Source: Companilactobacillus sp. RD055328
Lineage (GTDB): Bacteria; Bacillota; Bacilli; Lactobacillales; Lactobacillaceae
NCBI RefSeq assembly: GCF_022835675.1
Contig: NZ_BQUT01000005.1
Location: 124,001-188,000 of the forward strand
Length of the DNA stretch: 64,000 nucleotides
Reading direction: 5' to 3'
Shown here: piece after piece, positions 46,932-53,516 of the stretch
Layout of the letters: the number at the start of each line of letters is the position of its first letter
Position numbering within the stretch: the first letter of the stretch is position 1
Translations under genes and position numbers: made by a program
The notes under the pieces: model-generated
What the model was told of the DNA's origin: nothing
The model's input: only the letters and a program-made list of their open reading frames with translations
Databases searched by the model: none

Positions 46932-48185
46932 ATGAGTAAGTTTAGAAAGTGTTTTATTGAAAGTATTAAAAAAAATAAGTATCAATACATATATGTTCTT
47001 TTTATCATACTATGGTTATTTATGATTGTGAGTATAAGAAATGTATATCCTGCAAAGGGAGATTTAGTCTGGTTTCAAACAGATTGGTGGAACTATATTA
47101 AAGATCATGGATTCAGTGGAATTAAAACTATTTATGATTCCGAATTTTTAGCAGACTATACATCCATTTGGTATTTTATAATATATATATTTACCAAATT
47201 CGGAATTTATCCCGGCATTTTAACTTTATCTGCATCAATAAAATCGATTGCTGTATTATTTACAATAGGCTCTTCGATTGTTATTTATTTTATAGTTGAT
47301 CAATTTTATGACAGAAAGAAATATATAAATTCGCTAATGGGTGGAGTAAGCACATTATTAATACCACCATTCTTAGCAGATATATTAAAAACTAACTTAA
47401 CTGATTCTTCATATATGTTCTTTGCTTTATTAGCTTTACTATGTTTTTTCAAAAAGAAACGTTTCTTAATGTGGTTTTTTGTTGGTGTAGGAATTTATTT
47501 CAAGGCTATGGCAATATATGTTATTCCATTTTTTGCAATTTATTATCTATTTGAACTAAGAAAGCCCTGTATGAGAGAGCTTTTTGCTCCAGTATTTGCA
47601 ATTTTTGGTTTTATAGTTACTGCAATCCCTGGTATGGTTGCTGGTCTAAGTTTCCTAGAAGCCACATTTGAAATATTTTTTAACAGGTCTGCAGTTAGAA
47701 CTGAAAATGGATTTATTAACTTGATACATGGTGGTAATGCATTTGTCAGTTTAGATGATAATAATTATAAATTCTTTCAAGTATATATATTAATTGCGAT
47801 GATAATAATTTTTCTTTGTATCTTTGGTATGCTACTAATTCTAAAAAAAGATATGATTTTATCAGGAACGTTTAATTTATTAATTATTGCTCCAATGATT
47901 TGTTGGTTATGTATGCCAGCACAACGAGAGAGCTATTTTGCATTATCTGGTGTTTTTTCATTAATCGTATTTTCTATATATCCAACTATTAAAAGGTTTA
48001 TAATGTTTGTTATATCAAATTTGCTTGTATGGTTATCATATTTGGCTTTTATACCTATATTCAATAGTGGAACTACCTACATGTATATAATGATAGCATT
48101 TATCATTTTTGTTATTTGGGATATATTTACGATGATAGATCCCAAATATATTGGAAAAGATAATAAAGACTTAAAATATAAATAA
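46932..48185 (+). CDS. Multi-pass membrane protein, GT-C glycosyltransferase-like
   Basis: 417 aa with about ten hydrophobic helices and a first extracytoplasmic loop with charged residues (YPAKGDLVWFQTDWWNYI), the plan of GT-C enzymes that use polyprenyl-linked sugars; I see no decisive family motif, so the enzymatic role is inferred from topology. ATG 46932 has AAAGGAA upstream (GTG 46917 is an alternative). It begins 26 bases after tRNA-Ser. Base use is strongly AT-rich, with many ATA isoleucine codons, unlike its neighbours, which suggests transfer. Could instead be an unrelated polysaccharide membrane protein. Confidence 0.6.
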   Translation: MSKFRKCFIESIKKNKYQYIYVLFIILWLFMIVSIRNVYPAKGDLVWFQTDWWNYIKDHGFSGIKTIYDSEFLADYTSIWYFIIYIFTKFGIYPGILTLSASIKSIAVLFTIGSSIVIYFIVDQFYDRKKYINSLMGGVSTLLIPPFLADILKTNLTDSSYMFFALLALLCFFKKKRFLMWFFVGVGIYFKAMAIYVIPFFAIYYLFELRKPCMRELFAPVFAIFGFIVTAIPGMVAGLSFLEATFEIFFNRSAVRTENGFINLIHGGNAFVSLDDNNYKFFQVYILIAMIIIFLCIFGMLLILKKDMILSGTFNLLIIAPMICWLCMPAQRESYFALSGVFSLIVFSIYPTIKRFIMFVISNLLVWLSYLAFIPIFNSGTTYMYIMIAFIIFVIWDIFTMIDPKYIGKDNKDLKYK

Positions 48186-48224
48186 GTAAAAAGACAGATA
48201 GTTTAACTATCTGTCTTTTTACTT
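48184..48224. terminator. Long symmetric terminator between convergent genes
   Basis: A 20-bp perfect inverted repeat (48184-48203 / 48205-48224) around a single base, with AAAAA/TTTTT at the outer thirds. The stop codons of both convergent genes touch its ends. Confidence 0.92.
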
Positions 48225-48477
48225 ATTTATCATCAACTTCTTCATATTCACCGTCTACAATATTATTATCTTTTCTAGTTGTTTTTACGTATTCACGTTG
48301 TCGTTTATTACGAGTAAATAAAACAAACGGAATGATCAAGAATACTAGCCACCATAAGTGGACAACAAGCGCAATAACTAGAAGTAGTGTCAGAATTGAG
48401 AAAATTGCAATTCTCGCAAAGCCACCTAAATATTTAAAAATCAATATTGTAAATAGCAGGAATAATATAAAACCCAT
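48223..48477 (-). CDS. Small membrane protein of unknown function, 84 residues
   Basis: Two to three hydrophobic segments (MGFILFLLFTILIFKYLG, IFSILTLLLVIALVVHLWWLVFLII-like region), then a basic stretch RNKRQREYVKTTRK and an acidic tail DGEYEEVDDK. AAGGAG sits well before the ATG. Similar short lactobacillar proteins with an EYEE-type tail are annotated only as hypothetical. It follows the 48558 gene on the same strand with an 80-base gap and no terminator, so the two may be cotranscribed. Confidence 0.7.
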   Translation of the reverse strand: MGFILFLLFTILIFKYLGGFARIAIFSILTLLLVIALVVHLWWLVFLIIPFVLFTRNKRQREYVKTTRKDNNIVDGEYEEVDDK

Positions 48478-48557
48478 TATTGAGTGAGCTCCTTATTAAT
48501 TAATTTGTACTGAGTATACACTTTTTAATAGTAAATGCACGAAAATAGCTCAGGTTA

Positions 48558-48842
48558 TTAATCAAATAGTGATTCTTTTGTAATACCATTTTGTTGAGCA
48601 ATATTAATGGTACCTGAAGAATAAATCTCATCAGATAATGCATCTTTATAATTTTTACGAAGTGTATTTTGGATATTTTTCATATTTGCATCTAAAAACA
48701 AATCAACAATGTCTCCGGGTTTCATACCAGATACTTGAGAACTTTTTGTATCAAGCTCAATCTCATTGAGTGTTTTTGTCATTGCAAGAAGTAGTGCTTT
48801 TCTTTCGTTTAAAGTAAATTGAACATTCATTTCATCTGCCAT
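48558..48842 (-). CDS. Conserved hypothetical protein, 94 residues
   Basis: Soluble, mostly helical: MADEMNVQFTLNERKALLLA, then KTLNEIELDTKSSQVSG, DIVDLFLDANMKNIQNTLRK and a C-terminal SGTINIAQQNGITKESLFD. GGGG lies upstream of the ATG. I do not recognise a family. Divergent from the MFS exporter gene, with about 100 bases between starts. Good start signal and sensible composition support it as a real gene. Confidence 0.65.
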   Translation of the reverse strand: MADEMNVQFTLNERKALLLAMTKTLNEIELDTKSSQVSGMKPGDIVDLFLDANMKNIQNTLRKNYKDALSDEIYSSGTINIAQQNGITKESLFD

Positions 48843-48880
48843 ATTATTTCCCCTTTATATAAAATGAGTGTACAAAACAA

Positions 48881-48909
48881 TTGGTGATTTAGCAATAACC
48901 GTGTAGAAT
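48881..48909 (+). promoter_or_regulatory. Promoter of the MFS transporter gene
   Basis: TTGGTG (48881-48886), 17-bp spacer, TAGAAT (48904-48909). Confidence 0.65.
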
Positions 48910-48940
48910 AACTATTAATATTTAAAATTGGAGAAACAAA

Positions 48941-50107
48941 ATGAGCAGAGACACAAAGAAATCAATCTACATTTTAATTTTTGGAAACTTTTTGATTTGT
49001 TTAGGAATTGGTTTAGTAATTCCAGTAACACCTTTTATCAAAACAACTTATAATTACACAACTACACAGATGGGATTAATGACATCTTTATTTGCTCTTG
49101 CTCAATTTATAGCTTCACCATTTGTTGGACGTTTATCAGATAAAATTGGTAGAAAACCATTAATTGTTGGTGGATTATTTTTCTATATGATTTCCGAAAT
49201 TATTTTTGCTTATTCTAACAGCTTATTATTATTTGATGTTTCAAGAATTATTGGTGGATTATCAGCTGCTATGTTCGTCCCTACATCAATGGCTATGGCG
49301 GCAGATTTAACTACAACGGCTCAACGTGCTAAGGTAATAGGATGGATTTCTGCGGCATTTAGTGGAGGACTAATCTTAGGACCAGGTATTGGCGGAATGT
49401 TAGCTAATATCACTTATAAAACACCATTTTGGGCCGCTGCCGTACTAGGATTGATTAGTACGATTTTTACATTAATATATCTACCTAACGTTAAAAGTGA
49501 ATCGGCTACTATGGACCAACCAAAAGTGAAAATTCGTTCTATTTTAACAGTACCAATGATTATTCTTTTTGGTATGATACTTGTTGCTTCGTTTGGTCTT
49601 CAAGGATTTGAAAGCATTTATAGTATTTATGTTAATCAAGTCTTTGGGTTTACACTAGGCACTATTGCACTAGTTTTAACATTGAACGGTATAATTTCCT
49701 TGTTCTTACAATTAGTAATGTTTGATTGGTTAGTTAGAAAAATGGGGGAGATTAAGTTAATTGCTTATTGCTTCTTGTTTGCCGCAATTTCCGTTGTTTG
49801 GATTACAATGGCTCATGTACAAGTTGAAGTTATAATTGCTACTTTAATTATTTTCTCCGCATTTGATCTGTTAAGGCCTGCTATAACAACTTTATTGACC
49901 AAATTTGGAAAATCTAATCAAGGCCTAATCAATGGACTTAATATGTCTTTAACAAGTGTTGGTAATGTTATAGGTCCAATTATGTCAGGTATGCTAATGG
50001 ACTGGAACACTCATTATCCATACTTGGTAGTCGCAATTATCTTATTTGCTTCTTATGTTATTACCTTTGGAGTGAAAAGAGTTATTAAGCCTGAAGATTT
50101 ACAATGA
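48941..50107 (+). CDS. MFS transporter, drug:H+ antiporter (DHA1) type
   Basis: 388 aa with 12 predicted membrane helices. Motif A between helices 2 and 3 is FVGRLSDKIGRKPLIVGG; motif C-like GWISAAFSGGLILGPGIGGML in helix 5 marks antiporters. No regulator gene is adjacent. The substrate cannot be deduced; multidrug export is the usual annotation for this type. RBS TTGGAGAAAC. Confidence 0.88.
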   Translation: MSRDTKKSIYILIFGNFLICLGIGLVIPVTPFIKTTYNYTTTQMGLMTSLFALAQFIASPFVGRLSDKIGRKPLIVGGLFFYMISEIIFAYSNSLLLFDVSRIIGGLSAAMFVPTSMAMAADLTTTAQRAKVIGWISAAFSGGLILGPGIGGMLANITYKTPFWAAAVLGLISTIFTLIYLPNVKSESATMDQPKVKIRSILTVPMIILFGMILVASFGLQGFESIYSIYVNQVFGFTLGTIALVLTLNGIISLFLQLVMFDWLVRKMGEIKLIAYCFLFAAISVVWITMAHVQVEVIIATLIIFSAFDLLRPAITTLLTKFGKSNQGLINGLNMSLTSVGNVIGPIMSGMLMDWNTHYPYLVVAIILFASYVITFGVKRVIKPEDLQ

Positions 50108-50137
50108 TAAAAATGTTAGGGTTGAACAGTTAACCCC

Positions 50138-50166
50138 TTGCACAATGTTTCACGCTATGATATATT
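50138..50166 (+). promoter_or_regulatory. Promoter of the intergenic RNA
   Basis: TTGCAC (50138-50143), 17-bp spacer, TATATT (50161-50166). Expected start about 50173, where the first hairpin begins. Confidence 0.65.
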
Positions 50167-50172
50167 TTTATT

Positions 50173-50326
50173 GCACTAAGTGATGGGGATGATTTAGTGC
50201 TTTCATATACTTTTAGGTTAGGACTTCCCTCCTAACCGCCTTCAATTTACATCTAAACTACTTTTATTTATAACTGTCCTTTGGATGGTAAATTAAAAAG
50301 AGAGGCATTTGAGCCTCTCTTTTTTG
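50173..50326 (+). ncRNA. Candidate small regulatory RNA, about 150 nt
   Basis: No reading frame, but three hairpins and a terminator after a good promoter. P1 GCACTAA (50173-50179) / TTAGTGC (50194-50200) starts at the predicted first base and carries GGGG in its loop. P2 GGTTAGGA (50216-50223) / TCCTAACC (50230-50237) has the C-rich loop CTTCCC. P3 AATTTACATC (50244-50253) / GATGGTAAATT (50284-50294) has one bulge. GGGGA of loop 1 can pair with TTCCC of loop 2. C-rich unpaired loops are used by Gram-positive sRNAs to bind Shine-Dalgarno sequences. Not recognisably 6S, SRP, RNase P or tmRNA. Confidence 0.6.
50296..50325. terminator. Bidirectional terminator (candidate sRNA / ybaK)
   Basis: AAAAGAGAGGC-ATTTGA-GCCTCTCTTTT followed by T's; also positioned after the stop of the minus-strand ybaK gene. 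Confidence 0.92.
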
Positions 50327-50327
50327 T

Positions 50328-50837
50328 TTACTCTTGTTCAGTAACTGCAAAATCGCCAAATTTAGCATTTACTGATTTTGCTAATGAATTCGGATCTATG
50401 CGAATCGAACGACCAATCTTACCAGCTGAAACAGTTATGATTTCTTCTTGTAATGCAACATTATCAATATAAATAGGGAAGTTGTGTAATGATCTAATGC
50501 CAATAGGACTATTAGCTCCATGTTCAAAACCACTCGTTTTAACAAGATCTTTTAGGGGAACCATTCCTATTTTTTTATTACCAGATAATTTAGCTAATTT
50601 TTTATAACTTAAATGCATATCAAGAGGGAGTACAGCCACAACAGGGCCTGTTTTATTACCGGTTGTTACCAAAGTTTTATAGATATTATGTTCTTTGATA
50701 TCTTGATCACTTGTATCTAGACTTTTAGTATCACCGTGTTTAGTAACTGAAAATGAAATTGATTCATAACCAATATTTTGTTTATCAAGAATTTTTTCGA
50801 CTAAGGTTTTTGAAGGAGTATTTTTGTTTTTTTTCAT
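50328..50837 (-). CDS. ybaK: Aminoacyl-tRNA deacylase, YbaK/EbsC family
   Basis: Free editing domain that hydrolyses mischarged tRNA, classically Cys-tRNA(Pro). 169 aa; IYKTLVTTGNKTGPVVAVLPLD, LDMHLSYKKLAKLSGNKK-type helix with the conserved Lys, and SPIGIRSLHNFPIYIDN are family segments. Homologous to the inserted domain of the ProS encoded in this window, with which it would share duties. Start context is AAAGTGGTG upstream on the minus strand. Confidence 0.9.
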   Translation of the reverse strand: MKKNKNTPSKTLVEKILDKQNIGYESISFSVTKHGDTKSLDTSDQDIKEHNIYKTLVTTGNKTGPVVAVLPLDMHLSYKKLAKLSGNKKIGMVPLKDLVKTSGFEHGANSPIGIRSLHNFPIYIDNVALQEEIITVSAGKIGRSIRIDPNSLAKSVNAKFGDFAVTEQE

Positions 50838-51000
50838 TATCTACACCACTTTGCTTTATATAGAGTAATAATATCAAAAATTCAAATACATGAAAAACCA
50901 TACAAGATCTGGAATCCTTTACATTGTTAATATCTTATGTTGTTCATTAGAAAAAAATATGATAAACTATATTTATTCAAAAGTATTGGAGATGACGCAT

Positions 51001-51417
51001 ATGATTAGAGAATTGAGAAGAGTGGCAACTAAAGATATGATTTTTTTAGTGGAAAGATTCGCCATGTATGATGATGTATTCAAAGAATATCTTAATACTT
51101 TAAAATTAATTGATGAAGGCAAAGCTCTAATGTTCGAAAACTTTCAAAGCTTGAGTCGTAATTATCGTAAGAATGTTCAAGTATTTGCTAGTGAAGCGTT
51201 ATTAATTATGAAAAAATTAAATGAAAGAATAGATAGTTATTCTCTCCAAAAAATAGCAACAGGAATTAGTAACTATATCAATGGATTGAATGAAATTTTA
51301 ACTTGTATTGATTTACAAACTGAAGTTTTAGATCAAGCCAAACAAAATGAAATTATGATGAAAATTGAAAATGCAAAGAATGAATTGTGCAATTCAATTA
51401 AAGAAGCATCAATTTAA
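51001..51417 (+). CDS. Hypothetical helical protein, 138 residues
   Basis: I place the start at ATG 51001 (MIRELRRVATKDMIFLVERF) because GGAG ends nine bases upstream; ATG 50992 is too close to it, and earlier frames to 50890 have no RBS and odd composition. Almost entirely amphipathic helix (YDDVFKEYLNTLKLIDEGKA, IMKKLNERIDSYSLQ, ATGISNYINGLNEILTCIDL, EIMMKIENAKNELCNSIKEA), suggesting a helical bundle or coiled coil. No membrane segment and no recognised family. A TTGTTC / TAAACT promoter (50940-50968, 17-bp spacer) and a terminator make it a single-gene unit. Confidence 0.7.
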   Translation: MIRELRRVATKDMIFLVERFAMYDDVFKEYLNTLKLIDEGKALMFENFQSLSRNYRKNVQVFASEALLIMKKLNERIDSYSLQKIATGISNYINGLNEILTCIDLQTEVLDQAKQNEIMMKIENAKNELCNSIKEASI

Positions 51418-51435
51418 TATAAATTAATCTTAAAG

Positions 51436-51460
51436 AAGACGAAGCTTTCGTCTTTTTTTA
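51436..51460 (+). terminator. Terminator before prmA
   Basis: AAGACGAA-GCT-TTCGTCTT followed by T's. Confidence 0.85.
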
Positions 51461-51500
51461 TTACTCTAATTCTAGTAATCTATTACCAAGAGGTATATTT

Positions 51501-52397
51501 ATGAAGTGGACGAAAATTGAAGTAAGAATTACTAAAAAAGAACTAGAAGAAATAGTTAGTACGGTATTAATGAATAACAATGCTGGCGGTATTGAAATTA
51601 ATGATGAGAATACAAATGAAGTTATATTAACTACTTATTTTGATCATGTGAATATTTCTGATGAGTTGATATTGAAAATAAAACAAGATGTACTTGATTA
51701 TCGAGAATTTGGATTTGAAATATCTGATAGTGACGTGCTTGTAACTAAAAGCGTAATTGATGATGATAATTGGAAAAATGAATGGCAAAAATATTACCAT
51801 CCAACTAAAATTAGTAGATACTTAACGGTAGCGCCTGAATGGGAAAGTAATATTGAACTTCGTGAGGATGAAAATTTAGTCATTATGAATCCAGGAGAAT
51901 CTTTTGGAACTGGAACTCATGCCACTACTTTTACGTGCTTACAAGCATTAGAAATCATTATAGATAGACAACAGAGCATGTTTGATGTTGGAACGGGTTC
52001 TGGAATTTTATCAGTCGCGGCTAGAAAAATGGGAATCAATAATATCGAGGCATTTGATATTGATCAAGTGGCTGTTGATGCAACTAAATATAATTTTTCA
52101 TTAAATAAAGATTGTAATGATATACCTGTCAAAAAGAATTCATTATTAGACGGTATTAATAAAAAAGTTGATATAATTGTTGCTAATATTTTAGCTGAAA
52201 TTCTGTTTGATTTTATACCAAAAATGGATAAAAACTTAAATGTTAATGGAACAATAATTTTATCAGGTATAATAAATGAAAAAGAAGAGAGAATTACTGA
52301 AGAACTTAAGAATATTAACTATGTAGTTGTTAGTGTCATAAAAAAAGATGGCTGGTCAACTATCATTACAAAACGTAAAGAGGACATTGAAAACTAA
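51501..52397 (+). CDS. prmA: Ribosomal protein L11 methyltransferase
   Basis: SAM-dependent trimethylation of ribosomal protein L11. N-terminal substrate domain (MKWTKIEVRITKKELEEI, then DDNWKNEWQKYYHPTKIS), catalytic domain with PGESFGTGTHATTFTCL, FDVGTGSGILSVAARKMG near residue 160, and DIIVANILAEIL. 298 aa, slightly below the usual 310-315. RBS AGAGG. One-base overlap with rsmE (TAATG). Confidence 0.96.
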   Translation: MKWTKIEVRITKKELEEIVSTVLMNNNAGGIEINDENTNEVILTTYFDHVNISDELILKIKQDVLDYREFGFEISDSDVLVTKSVIDDDNWKNEWQKYYHPTKISRYLTVAPEWESNIELREDENLVIMNPGESFGTGTHATTFTCLQALEIIIDRQQSMFDVGTGSGILSVAARKMGINNIEAFDIDQVAVDATKYNFSLNKDCNDIPVKKNSLLDGINKKVDIIVANILAEILFDFIPKMDKNLNVNGTIILSGIINEKEERITEELKNINYVVVSVIKKDGWSTIITKRKEDIEN

Positions 52398-53158
52398 TGC
52401 AACAATATTTTATTAATGAAATTATTCCCCAGAGTTCTGACAAGATAGAAATCCTAGATAATGACTTATATAAGCATTTGATAAAAGTTCTGCGTATGAA
52501 AATAGGGGATGAGTGTTTACTAGTAGACACTCATCAGCATAGGGTGAAAGCTGTCTTGAGAAATTATGAAGAGTCATTGGAATTTGATTTGAAAGAACTA
52601 ACCGATGATATTGATACTGAATTTCCTATTATTCCGATTATAGCCTGTGCTTTATCAAAAAAAGATAAACTTGAATGGATTGCTCAGAAATCAACAGAAA
52701 TGGGCGTTAAAAAAATTATATTTTTCGATTCTAGATTTTCAGTTATGAAATGGGATGAGAAATCAATTAATAAAAAATTGTCAAGATTACAAGAAATCGT
52801 AAAAAATGCAGCGCAGCAGTCGCATCGTAAACTAATACCTGAAGTTTTATACGTTAAATCATTAAAAGAATTAATTAAATCGTATGAAGATATAGATTAT
52901 AAGTTAGTTGCATATGAGGAAGTAGCAAAAAAAGGACAAGCTAGTCAACTTTCACAAGTTTTTGATAAATTGGATAATAACCAAAGTATCATGTGCCTGT
53001 TTGGTCCCGAAGGTGGATTTGATCCAACAGAGATTGATTTATTAGTTAAACACAATTATTTAAAAGTTGGACTAGGTCCAAGAATTTTAAGAGCAGAAAC
53101 AGCTCCACTGTATTTTCTTGGAGTTCTTTCATACAAATTTGATTTAGCATTGAGGTAA
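52397..53158 (+). CDS. rsmE: 16S rRNA (uracil(1498)-N3)-methyltransferase
   Basis: SPOUT-class enzyme acting on U1498 in the decoding region. N-terminal PUA-like domain (HLIKVLRMKIGDECLLVD), then the trefoil knot with EWIAQKSTEMGVKKIIFF, KNAAQQSHRKLIPEV, LFGPEGGFDPTEID and LGPRILRAETAPLYFLG. 253 aa. prmA-rsmE is a conserved pair. Confidence 0.96.
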   Translation: MQQYFINEIIPQSSDKIEILDNDLYKHLIKVLRMKIGDECLLVDTHQHRVKAVLRNYEESLEFDLKELTDDIDTEFPIIPIIACALSKKDKLEWIAQKSTEMGVKKIIFFDSRFSVMKWDEKSINKKLSRLQEIVKNAAQQSHRKLIPEVLYVKSLKELIKSYEDIDYKLVAYEEVAKKGQASQLSQVFDKLDNNQSIMCLFGPEGGFDPTEIDLLVKHNYLKVGLGPRILRAETAPLYFLGVLSYKFDLALR

Positions 53159-53164
53159 TTAATT

Positions 53165-53506
53165 ATGAAAAACAAAGTTATGAATATAATGAAAAAACCA
53201 GCATTTAAATTGTTAATTTTATCAATTGCTTGGATTATTATAATTATTCCTACTTTAAGTTCTCTTAGATTATTGGATAAGGCCGTTCGTGTAAGTTGGA
53301 TTTTCACAATCATTAATCCTATTTTTGCAGCTTTAATAGGTCGATATATTAAATTGCGAAAATTGAATTTTTATATTACTTTCATTTTTCCCGTAGTTTT
53401 TATTATTGAAGTTATTATTAGATATGGAAACTATGGATTCTTATTTGGAATAATGTATTTATTGATATCATGGTTATCTTACATTCTTACATCAAATAAC
53501 AATTAA
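53165..53506 (+). CDS. Small four-helix membrane protein (DUF3397-like)
   Basis: 113 aa with four hydrophobic segments (about 15-33, 42-60, 66-84, 88-107), mostly Ile/Leu, and a short basic N-terminus. Lies between rsmE and relA with gaps of only 6 and 10 bases, so cotranscribed. The size and topology recall DUF3397 proteins of Bacilli, but I have no firm motif. AGGTAATTA precedes the ATG as a modest RBS. Function unknown. Confidence 0.72.
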   Translation: MKNKVMNIMKKPAFKLLILSIAWIIIIIPTLSSLRLLDKAVRVSWIFTIINPIFAALIGRYIKLRKLNFYITFIFPVVFIIEVIIRYGNYGFLFGIMYLLISWLSYILTSNNN

Positions 53507-53516
53507 GGAGGTTAGT

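Noticed and set aside
46906-48224. Prophage or integrative element at tRNA-Ser
   Set aside because: Only one gene, no integrase, no repeat of the tRNA 3' end; at most a single-gene islet.
50281-50472. 63-codon plus-strand frame across the terminator and the end of ybaK
   Set aside because: Runs through a terminator hairpin and antisense to ybaK; no RBS.
50890-51000. N-terminal extension of the 138-aa protein to 50890
   Set aside because: Spans the probable promoter, contains no RBS for its start, and has composition unlike the rest.
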